Assembly (NCBI GenBank): GCA_034508935.3
Contig: CM067451.1
Span: 38,614,809-38,678,808 of the forward strand
Direction: 5' to 3'
Length of the DNA: 64,000 nt
DNA from: Berghia stephanieae
Lineage: Eukaryota; Mollusca; Gastropoda; Nudibranchia; Aeolidiidae
In this document: positions 53,746-64,000 of the stretch, one piece after another
How the letters are laid out: each line of letters begins with the position of its first letter
How positions within the stretch are numbered: the stretch's first letter is position 1
Translations under genes and position numbers: made by a program
The notes under the pieces: generated by a model
The model's database searches: none
The model's input: the letters and a program-made list of their open reading frames with translations, nothing else
What the model was told of the DNA's origin: nothing

Positions 53746-56220
53746 ATTACTTTTTGGAAATATTTAAGAATGGTTTTTATGAGAATGACACAGCGTCGGA
53801 GGAGAAAAATATTGGGGAATTGGTACGAACTGGATTTGAATCAGCTCCACTGCCATATCTGATGAAAGAAAACATCACGGAGATTTTCCAGGTATTTGAT
53901 ACTTGCTGTGGGGAGGTTGATGTTAAATGACAAAGGCCGGTCGAGTTTGTGTTTTTGTTTTTTTGTTTCTTTTTTTCAAAATTAATGACTGTCCGAGTCG
54001 GATGCCTAACAGTGATCTCTGTATAATAATTCTGGGTATGTATGTATGTTATTTTCAGTTCAATTTGATTTAATGTATAACACGAGTATTTTGGCTGTGT
54101 TTGTCCATATCTTTCATGTGTAGGAATTTCATACACGTTTTATATCCATGCCTGTCATCACGGGTGCAAACTGTTGTCTTGTTTGTTTACAATACGTTGT
54201 ATTCACCACTCTTAGTTTTGTGTTGACAGTAATGTCAATGCCACTATCAGTGCTGGTGGTTTTCCTCGGATCTGCGGAAATTTGCAATTTTGGAATCAAG
54301 AGGAGGAATTTCCTCCTTTTATAAATATTATTACATTTCCCCCAGTCAAATAAACTGGTGGTGAGAGACGTGATGTGTGGTGGAACAAATAGATGCGGTT
54401 TCCCAGTCTCCAGAAGTTAGCTAGAGTACCAATGATGATTTATCGTCTCGCTTGCTCTCAAAATGGGAGTTGGGGTTGTATAAATATAGGGCTTAAAGGC
54501 AGTCGTCCAAAAATTTTCTTTTTTTAAAAAACTTTTCGTCACCACCAGCACTGCATTATGATCCGTTCCATTCTCGGATATGACGGATGAAAGTCGATTC
54601 GGTTCCTTTTTGGACATTGTTTTGTCATCATTTCCATTTGTAATATATTATAATATGATGCATTCCTTGCTCCCTTTGTCGTGTGAACTTGAAGAGTTAA
54701 AATGTGTGAATAATGAATGATGAGCTTTAATATGATTATTATCTCTCGAGTTGTTTTTTAACCTTTTTTTAAAAAGTTTGTCTTGAGTTTGAATTGACGT
54801 TTTCTAACGATGAAATCAGAATAGGTTTCAATTTCAATATTCATTTGTAAAATTTTAGGGGTTTAAAAAAGGTATTGAATTACTTTTCATATATATTTTT
54901 TTAAATATCATTTCATTTTTTTTCTTTTTATTCAAAAATGTTATTTTAAAAATAAGTTGCTAATTTGCTTTAACTGACATTGTATTGTAACAAAGAAGAA
55001 TGTATATATGATATCATACTAACCAGTGAAATATTTGTGTACTCAGATAATGCATAATGAGTTACTAAAAATATAATTATTATATTATGGATGTTTAGAG
55101 TGTGACTGTTTTATGTTGTAAATGTTGTCCGTGTTTATTTTCATTCAGAAAGGTAATTTTGTTCACCACCCGTCGCCATTCCAGTGTGATTGTAATGACT
55201 TTTGTTGTTTTAGTCCAACCCATCCTTTCATTGATAGACAGAGACGCCTACACTGTGCTGAATTCCAATAGTTCCATCTAAATGAGATTGTGCTTGAGAC
55301 TGTGTCAACAAGTCAAATTTGCAACATTCAACAACACTAAAAGACACAAGTATATATGACGTTATTTAGAAAAGCTGTGGAAAAGATTTTGTTTTCGGAC
55401 TTGTTGTGGATTAAATAGTGATAAATTACATGGAATATCTGCCACCAAAATTAAAGTAGAAATGTTAATTTAAGTATTTAAAAAGGGTGGACAAAGTATC
55501 AATGTTATCCACACTTTTTCAACCCATTGAGAGGGTTTTTTAGGTAATCTTTTGATACAATATCACGTCCGTTTTTTTATTATTTCTCATCCAGTAACCC
55601 AAAGAAAGTAATGAAATTGTTTTTTTAATTTGCACAGCTTTGTATTGATTTCTTTTTTTGTGTGCGTCATTTGTTTAAAAAATGACCTAATGGCACAATC
55701 TCACTTTTGACTTCGTAGGAAAATCTGTTTCTGTGGATTATTATCAAAGAAAATGACTCACAAATATAAATATCCTCTAAAAGATCAATGGCCAAACAGG
55801 CAATTTTTGTTGTAGTTGTTCCTCATGAGGAACTTATCCCCATTTATAAATTGTGTGTGGTCCTTACAGGACGATTGGACGATGAAGCACAAAATATATA
55901 ATATATATATGTGTGTGAGAGAGAGAAGGAGAGAGATTGAAAGTGCATGGGTGAGTATGAATACAAGTATGTGTTGAGTATAAGGAAATGAAAGAGATCA
56001 TTCATCCTCCATCATTGTTTATTTCCCTTCACATTCACGTGGTATTATTTATTAATTGTAGTAATCAGAGAATGTCTTGTATTTGGTAGCGATTTGTAGT
56101 AATAAAAGTTATAGAATTATTGATTTGTATCATTCATGTCATTGATAAATAAATAATTATTTGAGAAAATAGTTGATTTGGTCTTTTGGATTTATTGGGG
56201 TCTTGATATTATTATTATAT
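53746..56220. other. non-coding, mostly unique DNA
   Basis: About 2.5 kb without recognised exon or repeat family except a TA/GT/GA simple repeat (55890-55935). AATAAA at 56101 could be an alternative distal poly(A) signal. Confidence 0.45.
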
Positions 56221-56275
56221 TGTTCAGTTGGTAGAGGTCTAGCCTCACAATCAAAGGTGCTGCAGGTGTAGCTTT
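56221..56275 (+). mobile_element. SINE-B head fragment
   Basis: TTCAGTTGGTAGAGGTCTAG and TCACAATCAAAGGTGC only. Confidence 0.5.
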
Positions 56276-56315
56276 TACTTTAATATATACAGTCGCGTCT
56301 TTCTAATCCTACTGA

Positions 56316-56838
56316 CTGGGTGGGGTTCCCTACCTCCACAGTGGGCAGGGAGGTACTTACTGTGTCTTCTATCCCCCTATATCTGTTTTCCATTGGCTTT
56401 CTGTCTTTGTCTTGGAATGAGATTACTTGCTTTTGTCCGGTCCTGGCCGGATGCCCTGGCTAGAGGGAAACAGTCAAATGTGTAGTTAATTTTGGGAGAT
56501 GATATTATTTTTCCTTGTAAATCATCTCTCTGTTATGTATTATTATATTTGTTATTTTTAATGTATAATGATATGTAAGCATTTGAGTGTATTCCTCTTT
56601 GTTGGTTCTTGTGCTTTTGTCCGGATGAGACATAGGTGATCTCAATCTAAGTACATTGGTGGTAAGCTCTTGGATTTTACATCTGATCCCTATTTATTCC
56701 CAGTTCCCTTTGTCTTACTCTTCATGGGCGCTTTAATTGTAATTCTAGAACTTTCGACTATCCCATTTTCGTCCTTTTTACTGGCGCTGATATAACCTAA
56801 ATGTGTTGCAAGCGCCGTTAAAACCATTAAAAACAAAA
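56316..56838 (+). mobile_element. R15, complete copy
   Basis: CTGGGTGGGGTTCCC to GCAAGCGCCGTTAAAACC and AAAAACAAAAAC. No target duplication could be made out. Confidence 0.85.
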
Positions 56839-56844
56839 ACATAT

Positions 56845-56897
56845 ATGTTTTCGTGTATTAAATTGAAGCTTACATTCTATTTCACATTGTTATTTAT
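56845..56897. mobile_element. FB-A arm fragment
   Basis: TTTTCGTGTATTAAATTGAAG and CACATTGTTATTTATG, directly after R15. Confidence 0.7.
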
Positions 56898-57059
56898 GGA
56901 AATATACTCTCAAACCAACGCAGAATATTCTCCATTGCAGCACAATCTGTTTTTTTAACGGTACGCAATGTGGCCTGTTGTCAGACTTTACTGTTTAATC
57001 GCATCCCGCTTGGATGCTAGACTTACATACATTAACATTTTATATAAACAGTATTAAAC

Positions 57060-57180
57060 AAAAATAAATATTATATATGTAACAGCTTCAAAACAGAACA
57101 AAATACCAGAAACATGGAACGTTTCGGGCTCAAAACCCTTCTTCAGTCAACGACAAAACATAACTTCTTGACATTAATTA
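57060..57180 (-). mobile_element. FB-B arm
   Basis: ACAGCTTCAAAACAGAAC, GGAACGTTTCGGGCTCAAAA and CCCTTCTTCAGTCAACG are the reverse of the block at 18040. Confidence 0.7.
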
Positions 57181-57218
57181 CATTCAATTTTATGGATTTT
57201 TCTTAATTTTTAATACTT

Positions 57219-57235
57219 GGGGGGGGGGGGGGGGG
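57219..57235. repeat. 17-G run
   Basis: Uninterrupted G tract. Confidence 0.95.
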
Positions 57236-57590
57236 TTAAAATATAAACAGTTTGTAGTTTCAGTTGGAAAAAGAAAAAAAAAGATAACATGATAAAGGTT
57301 TGTATTTTCAAGGGAGACAACTTGTTTCAATGTACTAAAAAAGGGCATATAACCTATCAGAGACATTAATAAAACAAGAGGAATCACCCAGTAAATTACG
57401 AGTTTCACAGTATATGGATGAGTTCCCTCCCTTGAATATAGGAACTTGACGTAACTCAGTGCCGTACTGGCAACTTCTATGTTGCTTTGTTATTTTTATT
57501 ACTATTATGTATATTATTTTTATTATTATTATCTCTTTGATTTAGCTTAATATCACATATCATTTTGTCCTTTTGAGGGGGGGAGGGGGT
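57236..57590. other. non-coding stretch
   Basis: Nothing recognised. Confidence 0.4.
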
Positions 57591-57786
57591 GTCCGATAGC
57601 AGTTGGTAGAGCATTCGCTTCACTCACAAAGGGACCAAGATCGATCTCGGGTGCAGTCGGGACTCCCCCCCCCCCCCCCTATATAATACTATATAGATGT
57701 GGTCTCAATACCCTCAGTGGCAATTGCTTTGGTTCGAAACCAGGATAGACTCCGGCTCCATGAGCCTTGTGGCTCTTAAGGATTAA
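57591..57786 (+). mobile_element. SINE-B with 15-C run
   Basis: TGTCCGATAGCAGTTGGTAG, CATTCGCTTCACTCACAAAG, a 15-C run (57665-57679), then GGTTCGAAACCAGGATAGAC. Confidence 0.75.
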
Positions 57787-57889
57787 CTTTTTTTTAACAC
57801 TCAGGAGGAAAAAAAAGACAAAAGTGGTTCAAATTCAAACAGAAAAAACAGAAACAAATCTGCATTTTGGATTTTAGACAGGTAAAGTT

Positions 57890-58060
57890 AGCTCAGTAGT
57901 AGATGAGTAGCCTCAGACTCAGAACATAATTAAAGGGGCTGGTATTGGTATTACTAGTACTAGTCCTGGGTACCCTCAAGATTATTTTTCTTCTGTCCAC
58001 CCAGCAGCGATTGGGAAACTGAGTCTGTACTGTAAGGTCTTGAGGAAAATAAAATAGTAT
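57890..58060 (+). mobile_element. SINE-B, diverged
   Basis: GTTAGCTCAGTAGTAGATGAG head and TCCACCCAGCAGCGATTGGG body. Confidence 0.6.
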
Positions 58061-58095
58061 GAATCATATGCAAAAGTGTTTTGTTTGTTTTTGTT

Positions 58096-58261
58096 TTTAA
58101 GGGTTTTACGGCGCTTGCATCACATTAAGGTTATATCAGCGCCAGTAAAAAGTAAGAAAATGGGATAATAAAAAGTTCTCGAATTACAATTAAAGCATCC
58201 AAGAATAAGGCAGACAAAAGGGAATTGGTTCAAATAGGGAACAGGTGTAGATTCCAAGAGT
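58096..58261 (-). mobile_element. R16, the only reversed R copy
   Basis: TTTAAGGGTTTTACGGCGCT, GGTTATATCAGCGCCAGT to GGTGTAGATTCCAAGAG: the last third of R, inverted. Confidence 0.85.
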
Positions 58262-58394
58262 AGCAAACGTGTTGCTGCTGTTCGTTAAATGCTACACAGA
58301 ACCCAGGATAAACTTCAGGCCAATGGTTCCAATGGCACTGATTGACTGCTGTAAGCATAAGACTAAGACCACCTAAAAGATGATAGGATAGTCA
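58262..58394 (+). mobile_element. SINE-B 3' fragment and short flank
   Basis: GAACCCAGGATAAACTTCAGG matches the SINE-B 3' portion. Confidence 0.5.
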
Positions 58395-58625
58395 AACTAC
58401 CATAATCTGAAAAAAATAATTTTAAAATTTTGGCCAGAAAACTCGTCCTTCAAATGTCAATCGATTAAAGTGACCTTCTTAGTTTTCGCAAAAAAAATTT
58501 CAAACCTGGGACATACGATTCCTGGTTTGAGTGTTTTTGTCAAAATGACGTTGAAGGGCATTTTAATCTATGGATATTTAAAGAACGAGTTGTTTTGTTT
58601 TTTTCCAAAATTTTGCTGTAGAAGA
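58395..58625. mobile_element. MITE-D, uninterrupted copy
   Basis: TTTTGGCCAGAAAACTCGTCC, AAAGTGACCTTCTTAG on the left; GGGCATTTTAATCTATGG, AACGAGTTGTTTTG on the right, around CAAACCTGGGACATACGATTC. Confidence 0.7.
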
Positions 58626-58627
58626 AC

Positions 58628-58690
58628 ACACAAAAACACACACACACACACATAAAACACACACACACAAATACCCACACTACACACAAA
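58628..58690. repeat. (CA)n microsatellite
   Basis: Interrupted CA array. Confidence 0.85.
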
Positions 58691-59638
58691 TATACAAAGA
58701 GAGAGAAAAAAAACAAACGACAAAGAACACTTTAACTCTTAATTCACATTTTTTAATTTTTTCATTTTCATTGGATGAGAAGGCTGTGAAAGTGAAATAC
58801 ACAATTAAAACATGGGGAGGGGTCAACAGGGGTCAATGATGACGTCATTTTCTATCAATGATTTGACTGGAGATGAATACAATAGAAATAAGTAGCAGAG
58901 GAGATGAATGATGATGATGATGATAATAATAATGACGATGACAACAACAATGATGATAGTGACAATGAAAATTTGATGGTTGTGATGGAGACAACATCAA
59001 CACAAATGATGATGCCGATGGTGAAGATGAAGATGATGACGACGGCGATAAGACGATAGTGATGAAGACGACAATATCAACACAAATGATTATGATGATG
59101 AAAACAATGACAAATGATATTATAATGAGGCTGAAAACGATGACGATGAGTAACGTACATCACATGAATACGACAAAGGAGGGAGGGAGGGGGAAGAAAA
59201 AAGAAATGACATCATAAAACATCAAACATCATGTTGTCGTCTTATATCAATTGTCGTCGATAAAAAGCTATCAAGCACATAACTATTCAAGTCATCAAAG
59301 TATATTCTTTAATTTCACCCCACCTCCCATTGTCGTCGTCTTGTACACACACAAGTTCGAATGCTGCCATTTAAAAAATAACTATTGAAATATTCACCTT
59401 TGCCTTCACATCCACTACACCAATTTGAAAAATTTACATTCATTCTCTTTTCTCCGCGTAAAGTTCGTTCGATCCGTTTTAATAGTTAACATTAGGTCAC
59501 ATTAGTGAAATGCCAGTAAAATGGAAGTTAATGGAATCGTCAAAAAGATTTTAGATGATCCAAGTTGCTAGCCAGAACTTATGTTTTTGTTTTTTTGTTT
59601 TTTTAAATGGGTTTTACAGTGACAGCTACATTAAAATT
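58691..59638. other. non-coding with GAT/GAC-rich patches
   Basis: Imperfect GATGAT/GACGAT repeats between 58905 and 59150; no exon seen. Confidence 0.45.
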
Positions 59639-59792
59639 GAGCTTTTATAAAGTGCAATATCCACTAAACGTGCTCAAAGCATTTTTACAAGGGGTCTCTG
59701 ACCAATAGCAACATTTAACACGTAGGACGGGACATGACGCCTGTTAGGCGATATTACAAATTTTTTTTCGGACAGAGACAACGCTGTTACTG
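59639..59792 (-). mobile_element. SINE-A, 3' half
   Basis: GAGCTTTTATAAAGTGCAATA to GACAGAGACAACGCTGTTA; the tRNA-like head is missing. Confidence 0.8.
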
Positions 59793-59898
59793 TTGTCAAT
59801 CAGTCTTTCTAGTCTGGCAGAGTTGGCTTGACTGACAGGATTCCACTGTAATTTATTCTTTCTTTGAAGAAGCTGTTTCATTGATTTAAGTTCAATAC

Positions 59899-60175
59899 TT
59901 TTTACAAATAAATAACAATGTGAAATTGAATGTAAGCATTGAATTTAATATATAGAAAACAGATGAAAGGGATGTTTCGGGTTTCCCCTTTATCAACAAA
60001 ACTGGATGAAATAAACACTATAGACGAATGAGATGATTATCATTCATCCTGTTTTGTTGATAAAGGGGGAAACCCAAAACATCCATTTTAACTGTTTTCG
60101 TATATTACATTGAAGCTTACATTCAATTTCACATTGTTATTTCTTTCTTCATGCTTCGAGCAGCAATCATTTACA
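59899..60175. mobile_element. FB-A, complete palindrome
   Basis: Both arms: AACAATGTGAAATTGAATG and CATTCAATTTCACATTGTTAT at the outer ends, GTTTCCCCTTTATCAACAAAA and TTTTGTTGATAAAGGGGG inside; axis at about 60036. Confidence 0.85.
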
Positions 60176-60184
60176 TTACTCTTT

Positions 60185-60242
60185 ACAACAACAACAACAA
60201 CAACAACAACACCACAACAACAACCACAACAACAACAACCAC

Positions 60243-60279
<37 letters not shown>

Positions 60280-60281
60280 CC

Positions 60282-60342
<61 letters not shown>

Positions 60343-60344
60343 CC

Positions 60345-60378
<34 letters not shown>

Positions 60379-60420
60379 CCACAACAACAACCACAACAAC
60401 AACAACAACAACAACAACAC

Positions 60421-60460
<40 letters not shown>

Positions 60461-60471
60461 CCACAACAACC

Positions 60472-60519
<48 letters not shown>

Positions 60520-60520
60520 G
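60185..60520. repeat. (CAA)n with CCA interruptions, 335 bp
   Basis: CAA repeated with scattered CCA and CACA interruptions. It starts 10 bp after FB-A. Poly-Q, poly-N and poly-T open frames are artefacts. Confidence 0.95.
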
Positions 60521-60779
60521 TTCACAAAGCCATCCAGCCATCCATCCATCCATTCAATCAATCAACCACACAATATCTGTCACTCCATCCAGTCCTGGTA
60601 CTACTTTCTACATCGAATCACAGTGAAGACTATTGTAAACGTTATTGACTTTTAAAAAAAAAAAACAACAAAAAACAACTTTAAACCCAAAGCCATCCAG
60701 CCAGCCAGCTAGACCAAGCAAACAAACTAAAAACAGTGACACAGTCATATATTGTGTATACACATACACACGCCATACA
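60521..60779. other. CCATCCAG-rich non-coding stretch
   Basis: Short CCATCCAT/CCAGCCAG repeats, nothing else. Confidence 0.5.
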
Positions 60780-60883
60780 CATATTACGAACTACCAAGCC
60801 CATACCATATCACTCACACACACATACACACATAACATATTGCGTATACACATGATACCAACCAACACGCCCATACCATACCT

Positions 60884-60954
<71 letters not shown>

Positions 60955-61060
60955 CACACACACACACACATATAACATATTGCGCATACATGTGATACCA
61001 ACCACCGCGCCCATACCATATCTCACTCTCTCACACACACAACATAATACAACATAACAC
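60780..61060. repeat. triplicated unit around a (CA)n array
   Basis: The phrase ACATATTGCG.ATACA.TGATACCAACCA.C.CGCCCATACCATA with a CA tail occurs three times (about 60780, 60836, 60975). The second copy's CA tail has grown to about 75 bp. Confidence 0.85.
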
Positions 61061-61554
61061 ACAGCAAAACTCAAGCAAGCACACCAAGCACACACATCAA
61101 TCCAATTTACACACTATGAAAAAGTGTGTATGAAACAGCACCAGACTAAACAGGAAGAGAAAAATACAAGAAAAGAAAAAAAACATCCTAAAAAATAAAT
61201 CAGCCCGACTCGACTAGAGTTCAAACCTCGGACTTCCCGATTATCGGTCTGGGAATTTCACACACACTTTTTCAAATCTTTATCTTACACCAGTGCCTGC
61301 TCCCTACTTAGTCAATCCACAAACTCGTATCTTACATCATACAGTAAATGTTGACATCAGTAAATGGCCAGTACAGCTGAAAGACAAAAATAACTATCCT
61401 AGTTTATTGAGACCATCAGAGATGAATTTTTCTTCTCTGCCTCAACCTCAAATCATTGGGGGGGGGGGGTTGGAGTATTGAGAATTTTCGGCAAAAAAAA
61501 CTGCATCAACATCCATCTTATTTCATTTCTAACAATGGCCACAACTATACTATA

Positions 61555-61555
<1 letters not shown>
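61061..61555. other. non-coding with a tRNA-like scrap
   Basis: On the - strand 61257-61203 reads AGACCGATAATCGGGAAGTC and GAGGTTTGAACTC, the 3' half of a tRNA-like sequence. Otherwise nothing. Confidence 0.4.
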
Positions 61556-61586
<31 letters not shown>

Positions 61587-61594
61587 TAATAATA

Positions 61595-61647
<53 letters not shown>

Positions 61648-61668
61648 TAATAATAATGTTGATGATGA
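61556..61668. repeat. (AAT)n microsatellite
   Basis: About 35 AAT units with AAC and AT breaks. Confidence 0.95.
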
Positions 61669-62105
61669 TGGTGATAATAACAATAACAACGGTAATAATC
61701 ATGTCTTTATACAAAACTACAACCAACAACAACAAGAAATAACAGCTGTGCTTCACAAGCAACGCGTTGTTATGTGTGTGTAATTCTTCCTCCCATTTAG
61801 GTGGCTTTCAACCCTTGACACGATTGGCCCGATATACGTCTCACTTTTTATCACAGACAGAGACTTCCATGTTTGTTAGAAGAGTGGGTGTGACTTCTGA
61901 CACCGTGAAGGAAAAAAAAAAAAAAAAAAAAAAAAATTGAAAATTGGTGACTTTTAAAAAAAAAAAAAAAACTTTTCTAGTAATTTCTTCACAACTTCAA
62001 TATACAGTCCCAAAGACAGAGCTGCCAAGCCAATCAAACCAAGACTTGAATATTAACTCGATAGCGTTCCCCCCACCCTCAAAGTCAAGAAATAGTAATA
62101 TTATT
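61669..62105. other. non-coding, A runs
   Basis: A runs at 61911-61936 and 61957-61971; nothing else. Confidence 0.45.
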
Positions 62106-62117
62106 AACTCTTTAAGC

Positions 62118-62653
62118 CTGGGTGGGGTTCCTACCTCCCATAGTGGGCAGGGAGGTACATACTGTGTCTTCTATCCCCTCATAACTGTTTTCCAACATGC
62201 TTTCTGTCTTTGTCTTGGAATGAGATTACTTGGTTTTGTCCTGGCCCTGGCCGGGGTCCTAGCTGGGAGGGAAACAGTCAAATGCATAGTTATTGTGTTG
62301 GGAGATGATCTTTTTTCCTTGTAAATCATCTCTCTGTTATGTATTATTATATTTGTTATTTTCAATGTATAATGTTAGCATTTGAGTGTATTCCTCTTGG
62401 TTGGATTTTGTGCTTGTGTCCGGATGAGACTTAGAGGTGATCTCAAACTATGTACATTGGTGGTGTGCTCTTGGAATCTACATCTGATCCCTATTTGTCC
62501 CCACTTCCCCTATGTCTTACTTTTTCTTGTGTGCTTTAATTGTAATTCTAGAACTTTTTACTATCCCATTTTCTTCCTTTTTACTGGCGCTGATATAACC
62601 TAAATGTGTTGCAAGCGCCGTAAAACCCTTAAAAAACAAAACAAAACAAAAAC
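62118..62653 (+). mobile_element. R17, complete copy with perfect target duplication
   Basis: 536 bp, CTGGGTGGGGTTCC to the AAAACAAAACAAAAAC tail, flanked by AACTCTTTAAGC at 62106-62117 and 62654-62665. Low divergence from R5 and R11 suggests recent activity. Confidence 0.92.
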
Positions 62654-62665
62654 AACTCTTTAAGC

Positions 62666-63900
62666 ACCAGAGCAGAATCTGTTCTACTGGTCAATGGTTG
62701 CACAGTGCAGCCGGTCTTGAAAGGCAAAAACAATAATGTAATCCAATCCTACTTTCTACAAAAGTACTATAAATTCAACCAATGGTATCACTTCTTTCAA
62801 CAGAACATTCAATTGGCCCTCGGGGGGTATTTTAATTGAGCTTTTGCGTCGAATTTGAATGTCATTCAATCAGGTGTCAGCCATTTTGTGATGGAAATGC
62901 GAATATAGCCTCAGCGCTGAAAGAGTTAAAATCCTTACAATCATTCTTGCATCAGTCTCGATGCATCAAAATAATAACACATCAGGAAATGAAAGTCTTT
63001 CGTCGTGAAATTCGATAGAAAACTGCTTTAAACAGCTTCTAAAGAATCTCAGTCCCATGCTCATTTGTGTAAATATCACCCGAATCATCAACAGGGAAAG
63101 AAAAAAAACAATCAAGAGAGAAAAAAAAAAAAAAGATACAAGATCTAAAGACTCTCAGCTTCCTCTTATCATTTTGTTTAAAAATCACTAAATCATCAAC
63201 TGAAAAAATAATATCAAGTGAAAAAAACGAGATACAAGTCTTGCCAGGAATTTTTAAAAGACTGAATGAAGTCAACTAAAAATTCAGGGAATAAAAAAAA
63301 AATTTTTTAATGTTTTTTAAAGAAAGAAAAACAGGAATGTTGGCTACTCTGCCAGACCAAGGCTGAATCAAGTGAAATTTTTGAAACAGTTGGCAGGTTG
63401 GGATATCTCTCCAACCAAAACATGCCACAGGTAAAAAAGAAAAGAAAAAAAAAGGGTGGTTGAGAAGGAAGGGATCCCAAATTTCAAGAAATATATCTGT
63501 ACTACTAAAACAAAATGTATGATTTCTACCACCATTTCTAAGGGTTGCTGACTTCGAAATGTTTTAAAATTGATTTGTTATGTCTATCAGATTGGTCTAA
63601 TATCCATTCCTTTTTTTAAAAAATGACAAGATTTTTAACCATCTTCCTCTTTGATTTTCGGTGGAAAAAAATCTGAAACTGAAGGGTAAAAAATTCCGGA
63701 TTTAGCAAATTTGGGCTTTAAAAACATCTATCAAATTTGTATGAATGGCAGCTCTGTTTTCACCCTACAATCTGAAAAAAAAATTGTCAATGAAGATCGC
63801 CTGACATGCCATAGGCTACAAATTAAAAAAAATCTCTTGAATATAAAATGTTTTAAAATATTTAGAGGAATTTTATTTAATCAGATATCCTTTTCAGTTG

Positions 63901-63901
<1 letters not shown>
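62666..63901. other. non-coding stretch
   Basis: No exon or repeat family recognised. A short self-similar block with AATCATCAAC.GGGAAAGAAAA and AATCATCAACTGAAAAAATA occurs at about 63080 and 63190. Confidence 0.4.

Positions 63902-63932
<31 letters not shown>
63902..63932. repeat. 31-C run
   Basis: The longest G/C homopolymer in the window. Confidence 0.95.
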
Positions 63933-64000
63933 ATACCCCCCCAAAAAATTCAACATTTTCAATAAAAACGTAAATCTAGGGAATCCAACTTTGACCATCC

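Noticed and set aside
60110-60655. Long poly-Q, poly-N, poly-T and poly-L open frames
   Set aside because: They are the six translations of a CAA/CCA microsatellite with no splice sites or conserved flank.

Overview
The window is animal nuclear DNA: two conserved, intron-rich protein genes on the + strand sit in AT-rich sequence packed with microsatellites and nested repeats. The repeat content (tRNA-headed SINEs, palindromic foldback MITEs, CR1/L2-like and RNase-H-group LINE scraps, long ATT, CT, CAA and CA arrays, many poly-G/C runs) and the divergence of both proteins from their human counterparts suggest a marine invertebrate. I lean towards a lophotrochozoan such as a mollusc or relative, but the sequence does not settle the phylum. 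No LTR retroelement, retrovirus-like copy or Polinton was recognised.

Layout. 1-14.6 kb: no host gene, but several stacks of transposable elements inserted into one another. 14.6-25.2 kb: a nine-exon UBAC2 orthologue, an ER-membrane rhomboid-like pseudoprotease with a C-terminal UBA domain. 25.2-39.6 kb: probable 3' UTR, then repeat-rich intergenic DNA with a long T-rich tract around 33-34.5 kb. 39.6-40.0 kb: CT, GAT and GA arrays directly before the second gene. 40.0-51.45 kb: an eight-exon ATP6AP2 orthologue, the V-ATPase accessory subunit also called the (pro)renin receptor. Its intron 4 holds a 4.2-kb element with short inverted ends, a 7-bp target duplication and an unidentified spliced coding region on the - strand. 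51.5-53.0 kb: probable ATP6AP2 3' UTR with a good poly(A) signal at 52982. 53-64 kb: no host gene seen, with more SINEs, retroposons and simple repeats.

Both host genes read cleanly apart from one missing base each (UBAC2 exon 6 and ATP6AP2 exon 8). Two isolated single-base losses in conserved, otherwise intact genes look more like residual assembly indels than decay. Undoing the ATP6AP2 shift reveals a conserved tail ending in a KKxx dilysine signal.

Repeat names used below are local. R is a non-autonomous retroposon of about 530 bp, starting CTGGGTGGGG and ending in a GGCGC/GCGCC stem-loop plus an A-rich tail. SINE-A is tRNA-Pro-like, SINE-B has a GATAGCTCAGTTGG head, and SINE-C has a GTGGCTCAGCGG head. 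MITE-C, -D, -E and -F, one hAT-like MITE, and foldbacks FB-A and FB-B are defined by their inverted ends. R is the most abundant and probably the least described family: four copies have 12-13 bp target duplications, and 17 of 18 recognised pieces point the same way.
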